Assembly: GCA_019038705.1 (NCBI GenBank)
Contig: JAHOYX010000040.1
Coordinates: 1-34,604 of the forward strand
Direction: 5' to 3'
Length of the DNA stretch: 34,604 bases
Source of the DNA: Spirochaetales bacterium
GTDB taxonomy: Bacteria > Spirochaetota > Spirochaetia > DSM-27196 > SLST01
Shown here: piece after piece, positions 14,882 to 22,703 of the stretch
Layout of the letters: each line of letters opens with the position of its first letter
Numbering within the stretch: position 1 is the stretch's first letter
Program-made: the position numbers and the translations under genes
The notes under the pieces: model-generated
Told to the model about the DNA's origin: nothing
The model's database searches: none
Seen by the model: the letters and a program-made list of their open reading frames with translations, nothing else

Positions 14882-14927
14882 CAGGCGGCGCTCATCGTGA
14901 ACGGCCGGCTCCGGATTGAGCCAAACC
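14869..14927 (+). repeat. Tandem leader repeat, copy A
   Basis: This 59-bp unit starts at CGGTC plus the T8 tract and continues as CAGGCGGCGCTCAT..., ending in the hairpin GGCTC-CGGATT-GAGCC. It matches copy B (14977-15035) at 56 of 59 positions by eye, with a period of exactly 108 bp. In this copy the hairpin has an extra closing stem, GAACGG/CCGTTC. Both copies lie in the 330-bp gene-free stretch between the PEGA-like gene and the alcohol dehydrogenase. Confidence 0.9.
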
Positions 14928-14942
14928 GTTCTCAGTCCGCAA

Positions 14943-14989
14943 GACTGGCTGCCGCATGTCAGCTCAATCGGGGGCACGGTCTTTTTTTT
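14943..14989 (+). terminator. Probable Rho-independent terminator 2
   Basis: GACTG-gc-TGCC pairs with GGCA-CGGTC around a 19-nt loop and is followed by eight T. The 5' arm GACTG can pair instead with CAGTC at 14933-14937 (loop CGCAA), which would release the terminator. It is weaker than terminator 1 and stands where copy B of the repeat begins. Confidence 0.6.
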
Positions 14990-15035
14990 CAGGCGGCGCT
15001 CATGGTGAATGGCCGGCTCCGGATTGAGCCGAACC
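14977..15035 (+). repeat. Tandem leader repeat, copy B
   Basis: This is the second copy of the 59-bp unit. Three differences from copy A are visible: G for C after CAT, T for C in GAAYGG, and G for A after GAGCC. The GGCTC-CGGATT-GAGCC hairpin is kept, but the outer GAACGG/CCGTTC stem of copy A is not. It ends 55 bp before the dehydrogenase start codon. Confidence 0.9.
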
Positions 15036-15042
15036 CGGTTTC

Positions 15043-15069
15043 TTGACAACCTACCTCAAGCCATGTCAA
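15043..15069. promoter_or_regulatory. Inverted repeat TTGACA-N15-TGTCAA upstream of the dehydrogenase
   Basis: A perfect -35 hexamer TTGACA is matched by its inverse TGTCAA 15 bp later. No good -10 follows: the hexamer at 17-bp spacing is TCAAAC. Either an activator-dependent promoter or a chance palindrome. A transcript from it would have a short leader with GGAG before ATG 15090. Confidence 0.3.
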
Positions 15070-15089
15070 ACCAAGAGAGAGGAGTGACT

Positions 15090-16235
15090 ATGTTCGACTT
15101 TGAATTTCACAATCCAACGCGGGTCATCTTCGGCAGAGGGAAAGAATCCGTAATTGGTGCGGAACTCCGGCAGGGCGGCGCCAGCAAAGTTCTCCTGGTG
15201 TACGGATCGGGCTCGACAAAGCGGACGGGTCTCCTGGATCGAGTTCTCGGGTACCTGAGCGAAAACTCCATTCAGGCCGTGCAGTTTGGCGGCGTAGTGT
15301 CCAATCCCGTTCTGTCGCACGCGCGCCGTGGCGTGGAGATCGCAAAGAACGAGAAAGTGGATGCGGTGCTGGCTGTAGGGGGCGGCTCTGTCCTCGACGA
15401 AGGTAAGGCGATCGCGGTCGGCGCCCTGGCAAGTGATGATATCTGGGGCTACTACACGGGCAAGGTTCCGGAGGCTGCGCTTCCGATTTACGCAATACTG
15501 ACCCTTGCCGCGACGGGAAGTGAAATGAACGGCACGTCCGTTATGACGAACGAGGAGACCAAACAGAAATACCCCATGAAGTCCTCTGCTATCTATCCGA
15601 CGGTGTCTATCCTCAATCCAGAACTTACCTACACCGTTCCTCCTGACTACTCCGCCTACGCAGCCGTGGACGCGGTCGCGCACGTGATTGAGGGTTACTT
15701 CACCAAGGACGGGGGTCCGGTGCTTCAGGATCGATTTGTCGAGAGCATTATCAAGGCCGTCATGGAGACATCCAGGATCTTCATGGAGGAGCCCGACAAC
15801 TACGACGCGCGCGCTGAGTTCATGTGGGCGGCGACGCTCGCGCTGAACGGCCTCACCCTGACCGGCGTGAAAGGATTCAGTTTCCCCAATCACATGATTG
15901 AGCATTCATTGAGCGCGATCTACAACATTGCCCATGGCGCCGGCCTCTCAATTGTGATCCCGGCGTGGATGAAGTGGTATTCCCGCAGTCATCCCAGGCA
16001 GTTCGAACGCTTCTCTCAGGAGATATTCGGAGTATCCGGGGTCGGCGCCGGGATTGAGGCTCTCGAGAGTTGGTATCGAGGATTGCATGCGCCCGTTCGC
16101 CTCGGCGACGCGGACATTCCCGCTGCTGATATCGACATGATCGCGGCGAATGCGCACGACACTGGGGTCAGGTGGGGCATCGGCGACGAGTATCCGGTGT
16201 CGGCAATTGCCGAGATCCTCAGTCTCGCCACATAG
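15090..16235 (+). CDS. Iron-containing alcohol dehydrogenase (butanol dehydrogenase-like)
   Basis: This 381-residue member of the group III, iron-dependent alcohol dehydrogenases is of the NAD(P)H-dependent butanol dehydrogenase type (YugJ/BdhA). It would reduce aldehydes during fermentation. MFDFEFHNPTRVIFGRGKE is the usual family N-terminus, so I start at ATG 15090 (GGAG 5 nt upstream) and not at 15009 as in the ORF track. The nucleotide-binding motif is GGGSVLDEGKAIA. Metal ligands appear in DAVAHVIEGYF (Asp and His) and in FPNHMIEHSLSAIYNIAHGA (two His). It is a single-gene unit behind the tandem attenuator-like leader. Rex, encoded elsewhere in this window, is a plausible NADH-linked regulator by family knowledge, but I see no TTGTGA-N6-TCACAA site near it. 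Confidence 0.92.
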   Translation: MFDFEFHNPTRVIFGRGKESVIGAELRQGGASKVLLVYGSGSTKRTGLLDRVLGYLSENSIQAVQFGGVVSNPVLSHARRGVEIAKNEKVDAVLAVGGGSVLDEGKAIAVGALASDDIWGYYTGKVPEAALPIYAILTLAATGSEMNGTSVMTNEETKQKYPMKSSAIYPTVSILNPELTYTVPPDYSAYAAVDAVAHVIEGYFTKDGGPVLQDRFVESIIKAVMETSRIFMEEPDNYDARAEFMWAATLALNGLTLTGVKGFSFPNHMIEHSLSAIYNIAHGAGLSIVIPAWMKWYSRSHPRQFERFSQEIFGVSGVGAGIEALESWYRGLHAPVRLGDADIPAADIDMIAANAHDTGVRWGIGDEYPVSAIAEILSLAT

Positions 16236-16252
16236 GCTTCCCCCGATGTTGC

Positions 16253-16272
16253 GTCAACACTCCGATGTTGAC
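16253..16272. promoter_or_regulatory. Operator-like palindrome GTCAACA-N6-TGTTGAC
   Basis: A perfect 7-bp inverted repeat with a 6-bp spacer (CTCCGA) overlaps the -35 of the PBP promoter. A further CCGATGTTG copy lies just upstream (16243-16251). There is no T-run after it, so it is not a standard terminator for the preceding gene. The 7-6-7 geometry equals that of the palindrome at 8089-8108, although the half-site differs. Confidence 0.45.
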
Positions 16273-16296
16273 AGAGTTCCGAGCCGTTCGTAATCT
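16268..16296 (+). promoter_or_regulatory. Promoter of the class A PBP gene
   Basis: TTGACA (-35, 6 of 6) and TAATCT (-10, 3 of 6) are 17 bp apart. The -10 ends 6 nt before ATG 16303, so the transcript should begin at or next to the start codon. No Shine-Dalgarno sequence is present. Confidence 0.5.
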
Positions 16297-16302
16297 GTCG
16301 GC

Positions 16303-18897
16303 ATGCGAATAGACCGCAGACGCCGAGGCGTGCTGGTCGTACTCATCTCGCTCACTGTTTTGCTTGCGGTGGCGATTGGGGTGACCGTGGGCATCGCCCT
16401 TGCGTCGGTGAAAAACATACGGGAGATCGGCCGCTCAACGGGAACCGAGTCCGCCCTGCCGTCGGTCCTTCTGGATCGTAACGGCAAAACCATCACCGAA
16501 TTGTTTGGCGATGAGAAACGCACGCTCGTGTCCATAGAGGATCTGCCCAGGCACCTCATCTACGCCCTCGTCACCAGAGAGGATCAGCCGTTCTTCGAAC
16601 ATGGCGGGTTCAGCCTCTGGAACATGACCCGGGCAGCGGCAAATATCGGCTTGAACTTCGTAACCGGCGGCCGGGCGGGGTACTTCTCGGGAGCGAGCAC
16701 GATCACGCAGCAGCTCGCAAAGATGATGTACACCGACCAGAGCCTGACCATCTCCCGGAAGGTTAAAGAGCTGTGGTGGGCGCTCCAGCTCGAGCGGCAC
16801 CTGACGAAGTACGAAATCCTTGAGGAGTATCTGAACCGGATGCCCTTTGGCCACGGCGCCTACGGGATTGAGGCGGCAAGTCAGTTCTACTTCGGGCACA
16901 GCGCAACCGAGCTCACGATTGCAGAATCGGTCCTGCTCGTTCTTCAACTCTCAAGTCCCGGTTACCTCACCTACTCCCCCATAGTCAATCCGGAGAGCGC
17001 ACGGACCCTCCAGTTGCAGATCCTGCACGAGATGGTGGAGCTTGGGTATGCCACCCAGGAAGAGGCAGACCTGAGTTTCCATGAATACTGGGCCAACCAT
17101 GACTACACGCGCTCGGCTACCACGGCTGCCTTTCTCGAGCGATTGGAAAATGATCCGGCGCCGTGGTTCAGCGAACACGTGCGGATCCGACTGCAAGAGG
17201 AACTGCTGCTCGGATCGGCCAACATCAATACCGACGGCTATCGGGTGTACACGACCCTGGATCTTGACTACCAGAAGGCCGCACAACGGTATCTCTGGGA
17301 AGGCATCAAGAATGCAAACGAAACCTATCGCCGAAACCAGGTGAACAACGAGGAACGAGTGGAGAGATTCGTTCCGATGATCGATCTGCTTGCGCTCGGA
17401 TTCGACATTGAAGACATCAAGGTAGGAACCGAGCGGGATCAGGCGCGCGCGGCCAACTACTTCCGGGAGGAAATGTCACCACTCATTGATGCCGTGTCTA
17501 TGTTCCTCGAGTTCCAGGAGCAGGATCCGCTTCGGCAGGTGACCAAGGCCAGCTATCTTGAGAACCAGCAGCTCGCGCAACGGACGACGGTAGAAGGCGC
17601 GCTCATCACCATCGAGAATGAGACGGGCAATATCCTTGCAATGGTTGGTGGCAGTCCATTTGAAAGCCGGAATCAGAACAACAGGGCAACCAGCGCGTTC
17701 CGACCGCCGGGCAGCTCATTCAAGCCGCTCTACTACAGCGCCGGGATCAACTCCGGGCTCATCACGCCCGGCACTGTCTACATGGATTCGCCGGTGGTGT
17801 TCTGGAACAATGACGGAACGCCATACGTCCCGGAAAACTACAACGGCGAGTGGCGCGGCCCAACCCGGGTCCGATATGCTCTCGCAACCAGCATGAACGT
17901 CGTCTCCCTGAAGGTCTTCGACGACATAGGGTTCACCGACGCGCTGAACAATGCCGGCCGGTTGCTTGGCCTGAACGAGACCGAAATGGCCGAGCGCGGG
18001 TTTGAACCGCGTTATCCGGTTGGGCTCGGCACCGTCTCACTCAGCCCTCTTCTTCAGGCCCGGGCATTCGCAACCTTCCCCAACGGCGGAAGGGAAGTGG
18101 TGCCCATCTCGGTTAGATTCATTGAAGACCGTCGCGGCACCGAGATCCTGAATCCGGCACGAGACGTGGCGCAGCAGCTTGTCCGCAAAGGAGACGACGC
18201 GCAGATCCTCAGTCCGCAAGCGGCGTACATCATGACGAGTATTCTGCAGAGCACAGTAGAATACGGAACTCTGCGCAACCGCAGGATTCTCGTGGGCGGG
18301 TTCGGCGACATGGCAATGGCCGGCAAGACCGGCACCACCCAGAACTGGTCCGACGCCTGGACGGTCGGGTTCTCCCCGTATATGACAACCGCGGTGTGGC
18401 TGGGATTTGACAGGGGTGGCGGAAACAGCCTGGGGACCAACCAGACCGGCGCCCAGACGGCCGGCCCCATCTGGGCCTGGTACATGAAGGAAATTCACGA
18501 GAATCTGCCGCCGCGGGAATTTGAGAGACCTCCTGGTGTTGTGGAGGTCACCATCACCTCCGAGACAGGGCTGCTGCCAACCGAAGACTACCGTGGTTCA
18601 ACAATCGAAGAAATCTTCATAGCCGGCACAGAGCCGACGGTGTTCGACACGATGGAGGACTTCAACGACACCCAGGGCACGCGAGTTGCGGCGGAATACA
18701 GTCGATCCTTCTCCGGCGGAAACAGCGTGGCCGATCGCCTTCGCGGACTCGGGCTGCTGAGCACCTCGGATCGGACACCGGCGGACACCGGTACATCCAG
18801 CTATCAGGGCACAGGAAATCCATTCCTGGACGACCCGGACACCGCTCCGGACGACGAGAATGCGCCCGAAGACGAGCCAAATCCGATGCTTGACTAG
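16303..18897 (+). CDS. Class A penicillin-binding protein (PBP1A-type)
   Basis: This bifunctional peptidoglycan synthase polymerises glycan from lipid II and cross-links the peptides in the periplasm. At 864 residues it has a membrane anchor (about 10-32) and a GT51 domain (about 60-240) with catalytic EDQPFFEHGG (Glu93), GASTITQQLAKMM and RKVKELWWALQLER. The transpeptidase domain (about 420-720) has SxxK in PGSSFKPL (about 470), SMN (about 530) and KTGTT (about 674). The last 110 residues are an acidic, Asp/Pro-rich tail without a recognisable domain. All catalytic residues are present. It has its own promoter and a palindrome over the -35; there is no ribosome-binding site before ATG 16303. 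The ParB-domain gene follows after 12 bp and is probably co-transcribed. Confidence 0.95.
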   Translation: MRIDRRRRGVLVVLISLTVLLAVAIGVTVGIALASVKNIREIGRSTGTESALPSVLLDRNGKTITELFGDEKRTLVSIEDLPRHLIYALVTREDQPFFEHGGFSLWNMTRAAANIGLNFVTGGRAGYFSGASTITQQLAKMMYTDQSLTISRKVKELWWALQLERHLTKYEILEEYLNRMPFGHGAYGIEAASQFYFGHSATELTIAESVLLVLQLSSPGYLTYSPIVNPESARTLQLQILHEMVELGYATQEEADLSFHEYWANHDYTRSATTAAFLERLENDPAPWFSEHVRIRLQEELLLGSANINTDGYRVYTTLDLDYQKAAQRYLWEGIKNANETYRRNQVNNEERVERFVPMIDLLALGFDIEDIKVGTERDQARAANYFREEMSPLIDAVSMFLEFQEQDPLRQVTKASYLENQQLAQRTTVEGALITIENETGNILAMVGGSPFESRNQNNRATSAFRPPGSSFKPLYYSAGINSGLITPGTVYMDSPVVFWNNDGTPYVPENYNGEWRGPTRVRYALATSMNVVSLKVFDDIGFTDALNNAGRLLGLNETEMAERGFEPRYPVGLGTVSLSPLLQARAFATFPNGGREVVPISVRFIEDRRGTEILNPARDVAQQLVRKGDDAQILSPQAAYIMTSILQSTVEYGTLRNRRILVGGFGDMAMAGKTGTTQNWSDAWTVGFSPYMTTAVWLGFDRGGGNSLGTNQTGAQTAGPIWAWYMKEIHENLPPREFERPPGVVEVTITSETGLLPTEDYRGSTIEEIFIAGTEPTVFDTMEDFNDTQGTRVAAEYSRSFSGGNSVADRLRGLGLLSTSDRTPADTGTSSYQGTGNPFLDDPDTAPDDENAPEDEPNPMLD

Positions 18898-18909
18898 CGA
18901 GGGCCCGAA

Positions 18910-19305
18910 GTGCAGATGGAACTGGCCAGGATCATCATTCGCAAGCGCGTACGGAAGAATCTCGGTGATCTCGCGTCACTGATGGACAGTCTCCGTCGGC
19001 ATGGTCTCCTCAATCCAGTGGTCATCAACAGCAAGAATGAGCTCGTCGCCGGCCACAGACGTATGGAATCGGCCAAGCGACTCGGTTGGAGTATGATAGA
19101 GGTCCGGATCGTTGACACGGAAGACAAGGCCGATCTGGTCGAGATGGAGATTGAGGAAAACACGCAGCGAAAGAACCTGACTACCGACGAACTTGCCGAG
19201 GCATACCTCCGCCTGGACAAGTTGCGGCACCCGTCGTTCTTCAGCCGGATCTGGCGGGCGATTGTGAGCTTCTTTCGGCGGTTGTTTCGACGCCGTCCGG
19301 CTTAG
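18910..19305 (+). CDS. Small ParB/Srx-domain protein with an amphipathic basic tail
   Basis: This 131-residue protein consists of a ParB N-terminal-like nucleotide-binding fold (about 5-85) with GLLNPVVINSKNELVAGHRR, which resembles the ParB CTP-binding box (G-x2-P and GERR), and the acidic EMEIEENTQRKNLTTDELA that in ParB follows the box. The helix-turn-helix and dimer domains of chromosomal ParB are missing. The C-terminus HPSFFSRIWRAIVSFFRRLF is aromatic and strongly basic and would form an amphipathic helix, suitable for membrane binding. GTG 18910 (GAGGG about 6 nt upstream) is preferred; ATG 18916 is the alternative. It follows the PBP gene by 12 bp. Its stop overlaps the stop of the convergent P83/100 gene. 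A membrane-linked CTP/NTP switch is speculation. Confidence 0.78.
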   Translation: MQMELARIIIRKRVRKNLGDLASLMDSLRRHGLLNPVVINSKNELVAGHRRMESAKRLGWSMIEVRIVDTEDKADLVEMEIEENTQRKNLTTDELAEAYLRLDKLRHPSFFSRIWRAIVSFFRRLFRRRPA

Positions 19306-20807
19306 GGCGCTATCCGCATGTCAGCCAGACCGAGGGCAACTATCCGATCGTCCTTTGTCTGGATCCAGAGCCTGCCACCACTGAACGCAAAGGTCGTATA
19401 AGGATTCACAGCAATCACCGAACGCTCTATCAGCGCCAGATCGGCACCGAACCGCCCCACGTACCAGTCGCCGTCCTGTCTGACAACGGCGTAGACCGCA
19501 GCCGGATCTCCGTGGACGGCCAGCGAACTTCCAAGGAAGATCTCCTCTGCGCCACGCCTGAGTTCCTCCAGCGAGGTCACCTCAAACACGGCAAGCCGAC
19601 CGGTATCGGCCTCCGCCGCAATCACCAGGAGGCTGTCTTCGACGAAGGTGTAGCTGCGACTCACTATGGCATTCTCAGCAGATCGATTCACCAACAGACC
19701 ATTGACCGGGTTTATCTGCACAAGCTGGCCGAGCACCGTCCCGCTCTCCTCGCGGACCTGAATGAAGTAGATGGGGGACAGGTCGCCGGTGAGTCCTCGA
19801 ATCTCATCCGAGATCTCACTTTCATCGAGGAGGGCACGCGTGTCACTTGCAATCTGCTCGCGCTCCTCTCGGACCTGGGTGGTCAGCTCCGCGACCTCCT
19901 GCCGGTCGTCCTGCAACTCCTCACGACGCTCATCAACCTCGGCACGATCCTCCTGGAGGGCTGCCTCTTCTTCGGCCAACTGTCGCTCTCGCTCGTCATC
20001 AGCCCCTTCCTCGCGCTCCGCCTGTATCTCTTCTTCCCGTTGAGCGATCCGCTGCTCTTCCTCGGTTATGGCAACCTCTTCACGATCGACCGCCTCTTCA
20101 CGCTCCTCGACAACCCGTTCAGTCAGATCCACGAGCTCCTGCCGATCTTCAATGCCCATGTCGTCCTGGCTTCTTAGCTCTTCAACAACCTGCTCGCCAC
20201 CCAGCTCGCCCGGGTCCACCGTCCCGAGCACGCCCGGTCCACCGTCGGCGCCGAGGGGAATCACGATACGGCTCTTCCCGGGCCACTCGTCATACCGCCG
20301 CGAGAGCCCGGCGTTCTCCTCGGACATGTGCTGAACAACAACCGGCTTGTACCGGTCGTCAAAGAAGTCCATGTTGCCGCGACTGACGGCATTGTAGATA
20401 GTGACGAATCGGGCAAGGATGTCCGCGTCGTCCCGCTGGTAGTCATACGACTCAGAGAGAAACCCGCTGACGATCCGTCGGACGTTGTCTATGTGATCAA
20501 CCCGAGCCGTGGCGAGCGGGATGATGATATCCGCATCCAGACCGCGCTCTGTTGATGGATCCACCGCGTGGATGACGCGGTATTTGCCGACGTAATCAAA
20601 CTCCGTGCGACCGCCCGCAAGTCCCGCGGCCAGCGCCCGTCCAATGGCTCGGATCTCCTGGTCGGTATCAATGCGATCATGCGGCCCCTCATAGTTGATG
20701 AACTCGATGTCGGCCGTACCGAGATCTCGCAGTTCATCCTCGGCGACATCCTGTGCAGAGAGAAGCACCGGGAGAAGAAGCAATGCCAATCCGAGAGTGC
20801 GTCGCAT
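19302..20807 (-). CDS. P83/100-family protein (spirochaete antigen family)
   Basis: P83/100 proteins are found in spirochaetes; the Borrelia member (BB0744) is a well-known antigen, but its function is not established. I start at ATG 20807 (MRRTLGLALLLLPVLLSAQD, a signal peptide), with GGAGG 5 nt upstream, giving 501 residues; the ORF track start at 20855 is too early. The N-terminal domain (about 25-200) contains the family motif FINYEGPHDRIDTDQEIRAI. Residues of about 215-335 are a long Glu/Arg-rich coiled coil (VVEEREEAVDREEVAITEEE and similar). The C-terminal part (about 345-500) looks like beta-propeller-type repeats (SPIYFIQVREESG, LAVFEVTSLEELR, LWIQTKDDRIVALGLADMRI). Likely periplasmic. 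Its stop codon overlaps that of the ParB-domain gene by 3 bp. Confidence 0.88.
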   Translation of the reverse strand: MRRTLGLALLLLPVLLSAQDVAEDELRDLGTADIEFINYEGPHDRIDTDQEIRAIGRALAAGLAGGRTEFDYVGKYRVIHAVDPSTERGLDADIIIPLATARVDHIDNVRRIVSGFLSESYDYQRDDADILARFVTIYNAVSRGNMDFFDDRYKPVVVQHMSEENAGLSRRYDEWPGKSRIVIPLGADGGPGVLGTVDPGELGGEQVVEELRSQDDMGIEDRQELVDLTERVVEEREEAVDREEVAITEEEQRIAQREEEIQAEREEGADDERERQLAEEEAALQEDRAEVDERREELQDDRQEVAELTTQVREEREQIASDTRALLDESEISDEIRGLTGDLSPIYFIQVREESGTVLGQLVQINPVNGLLVNRSAENAIVSRSYTFVEDSLLVIAAEADTGRLAVFEVTSLEELRRGAEEIFLGSSLAVHGDPAAVYAVVRQDGDWYVGRFGADLALIERSVIAVNPYTTFAFSGGRLWIQTKDDRIVALGLADMRIAP

Positions 20808-20826
20808 GACCACCTCCAATGTCCCT

Positions 20827-20832
20827 ACTATA
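20827..20832 (-). promoter_or_regulatory. Possible -10 element for the P83/100 gene
   Basis: TATAGT (5 of 6) on the minus strand lies 19 nt upstream of ATG 20807, which leaves room for a short leader with the GGAGG site. No convincing -35 is found at 16-18 bp. Weak on its own. Confidence 0.3.
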
Positions 20833-20883
20833 GCGCCAACGGCCAAAATTTGCATAGCAACTTTGTCTGCCGACAGTCAGATG

Positions 20884-22596
20884 TCACTCGGCCGCGGAAA
20901 GGGCGGACAGAGCGGCTGCAGCGGCTTCCCGAGTTGATCTCCCGTAGGGGCCGGACATGATTCGCGTCAACAGAAGAACGCCGTCGGCCGAAAGAAATCC
21001 TCCCTCGTATCTGTGGACGGCTCCAAGGAAAGTAACTGCGGCCAACGCGAGTTGGTCCGATGGGCCACGGGTGGAGTCCGATGCAATCACCTGGGAGACT
21101 GTGTGTACAGCTTCGCCCTCTGAACCCGTTCCAAGCTCTGATAGCGCAGCAAGTATCTCAACCTGGACATCCACCGCCTCCTCCGCCCGGAGCAGACGCA
21201 GCAAGAACCGGCTGGTGTGGAGGTCTCCGATGCTTCCCAGAATGGAGATGGCCAGGCTCCGCGCATTCCTGGTCACAGTCACCCGGCTATTGAAGCCAAC
21301 AGGGCCGTAGTACGGAGCCCCGGCGATATCCTCGCTGAAACCGAGAACGTAGGAGTAGCTCCCGACGAGGCCGCCACTCTCCAGGCGCCCGGCAATCTCT
21401 CTGAGGCCTGTCATCTGATCGTTCTCAAATGGCGACCTGAGAAACTCGGAAAGGTAAATGTAGTCAAGGGAGTCTGAAAACTCACCGGGGTCCGGCCGGG
21501 CCACGACGACGCCGGGCGGAACGCCGGTTGCCTGCACGCTCCCCCGGACTGAAGGCCAGAAGCCTTTGGGTTCAAGGTCTATCGGATATGAGTAGGTTAC
21601 CCAACTCCCGGTGGAAACCAGCGCGGAGCCAAGGCCGGACAGGGCTGCCAGCACCGGGCTGGAAGGCAGGCGGACCTGCCAGGAAAGATTGCCGTCCTGC
21701 TTGATGTGGGCAAGGGAACCCCCGGAGATCGCAACCAGCGCACCATCCGCCGCCGTAACGCTCGCAACCCTGGCCGGGGTCGGGTCCGCCCGCCACGTCA
21801 CGACGCCGGACGCCGAGACGTGGGCAAGGGAACCGTCGTCGAGTCGAGCGTACGCTTCAGCATCCGTGCCCACCACAAGATCCGCGACGGCTGAGCCAAG
21901 ATCGGTCCGCCATACGGGCTCCCCGTCGGTCTGGATCTTGATCAGCCGACCGGATGTTGTTCCGACGAGAACTCCGTCGGGATACGGACCAATAACCGAC
22001 GGCACATCACCGACGTATCGTCGTGCGATGATCCGGCCGGAGGGATCTATCGTCACCAGATTGCCGCGAACCGTGCCAAATACCAGCTGCTTGTCGAAAT
22101 TTACAATCGGTGCGGACGAGAGCGATTCGCCCAGCTCGATCTCCCAGATTCGGAAGCCGGCATGCGTGACCGCGACAATGTGACCTGTGGTATCGGATGT
22201 AACGACGGTGCCCGTGGCGAGGACGACCGGCGGAAGTTGTTCACGGCGTGCGAGCTGATTCTCCCAGAGCAATCTCCCGTCTTTGTTGATGGCAAGAAGT
22301 CGTCCGTCTTCCAACACGACGTAGATGCTTCGGTCGGCGCCAACCGCAACCATGCCGGTGGATCGTCTCCCGAGATCGGTTCGCCACCTCATCACACCCT
22401 CGGAATCCAGAGCGTAGAGAAAGCGATCTTCCGCGGTGAAGTAGGAGCGGCCGCGATCATCCGCCGCCGGCCATCCCACAATCGGACCGCCGGCGATGAA
22501 CCGCCACGCCCAATCTCCCGGTGTCGGAACATCGGCGTGCACCGTCGGCGTCACCAGCAGTGCGCCGGCTATGAGGGAGAACAGAAAGGTGCGCAC
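20884..22596 (-). CDS. Secreted beta-propeller (PQQ-like repeat) protein with HEAT-like C-terminus
   Basis: This 570-residue protein has a signal peptide (about 1-21, ending TPTVHAD). Residues 25-330 hold about seven PQQ/YVTN-like blades (for example YFTAEDRFLYALDSEGVMRW, DGRLLAINKDGRLLWENQL, GRLIKIQTDGEPVWRTDLG and GGSLAHIKQDGNLSWQVRL). Residues of about 385-565 are helical and resemble HEAT-type repeats (AISILGSIGDLHTSRFLLRL, VQVEILAALSELGTGSE). I see no catalytic motif, so a structural or binding role in the periplasm is likely; there are distant similarities to BamB-type propellers. It starts with GTG 22596 and no clear ribosome-binding site. TTTCCA-N17-TAGCAT ends 7 nt before the GTG. 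The P83/100 gene follows after 76 bp. Divergent from rex. Confidence 0.82.
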   Translation of the reverse strand: MRTFLFSLIAGALLVTPTVHADVPTPGDWAWRFIAGGPIVGWPAADDRGRSYFTAEDRFLYALDSEGVMRWRTDLGRRSTGMVAVGADRSIYVVLEDGRLLAINKDGRLLWENQLARREQLPPVVLATGTVVTSDTTGHIVAVTHAGFRIWEIELGESLSSAPIVNFDKQLVFGTVRGNLVTIDPSGRIIARRYVGDVPSVIGPYPDGVLVGTTSGRLIKIQTDGEPVWRTDLGSAVADLVVGTDAEAYARLDDGSLAHVSASGVVTWRADPTPARVASVTAADGALVAISGGSLAHIKQDGNLSWQVRLPSSPVLAALSGLGSALVSTGSWVTYSYPIDLEPKGFWPSVRGSVQATGVPPGVVVARPDPGEFSDSLDYIYLSEFLRSPFENDQMTGLREIAGRLESGGLVGSYSYVLGFSEDIAGAPYYGPVGFNSRVTVTRNARSLAISILGSIGDLHTSRFLLRLLRAEEAVDVQVEILAALSELGTGSEGEAVHTVSQVIASDSTRGPSDQLALAAVTFLGAVHRYEGGFLSADGVLLLTRIMSGPYGRSTREAAAAALSALSAAE

Positions 22597-22603
22597 GGAA
22601 CGA

Positions 22604-22632
22604 ATGCTACCACCGCAGCGCCGGGATGGAAA
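22604..22632 (-). promoter_or_regulatory. Possible promoter of the beta-propeller gene
   Basis: TTTCCA (4 of 6) and TAGCAT (4 of 6) are 17 bp apart on the minus strand. The -10 ends 7 nt before GTG 22596, the same near-leaderless geometry seen at gltX and the PBP gene. Weak match. Confidence 0.33.
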
Positions 22633-22642
22633 GCGATGCTGA

Positions 22643-22672
22643 TTGCGATACGCCTCCGGGCTGCGTTATAAT
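22643..22672 (+). promoter_or_regulatory. Promoter of the rex-rlmK unit
   Basis: TTGCGA (-35, 4 of 6) and TATAAT (-10, 6 of 6) with an 18-bp spacer. The transcript would start near 22679 and carry a leader of about 25 nt with AGGGG before GTG 22704. No Rex-type palindrome is seen here, so autoregulation is not evident. Confidence 0.6.
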
Positions 22673-22703
22673 CGCACAGCAGACTCTAGAGGGGTACTAC
22701 TCA

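Noticed and set aside
14792-15046. ORF of 84 aa with the repeated peptide GLFFQAAL in the leader region
   Set aside because: The repeat is in frame only because the DNA period (108 bp) is a multiple of three. The frame runs through two terminators with U8 tracts, has no ribosome-binding site and is unlike its neighbours, so the DNA or RNA repeat explains it better.
14760-15089. Rex-binding site before the alcohol dehydrogenase
   Set aside because: I looked for TTGTGA-N6-TCACAA-type sequence and found none in the leader, so Rex control is not supported by sequence.
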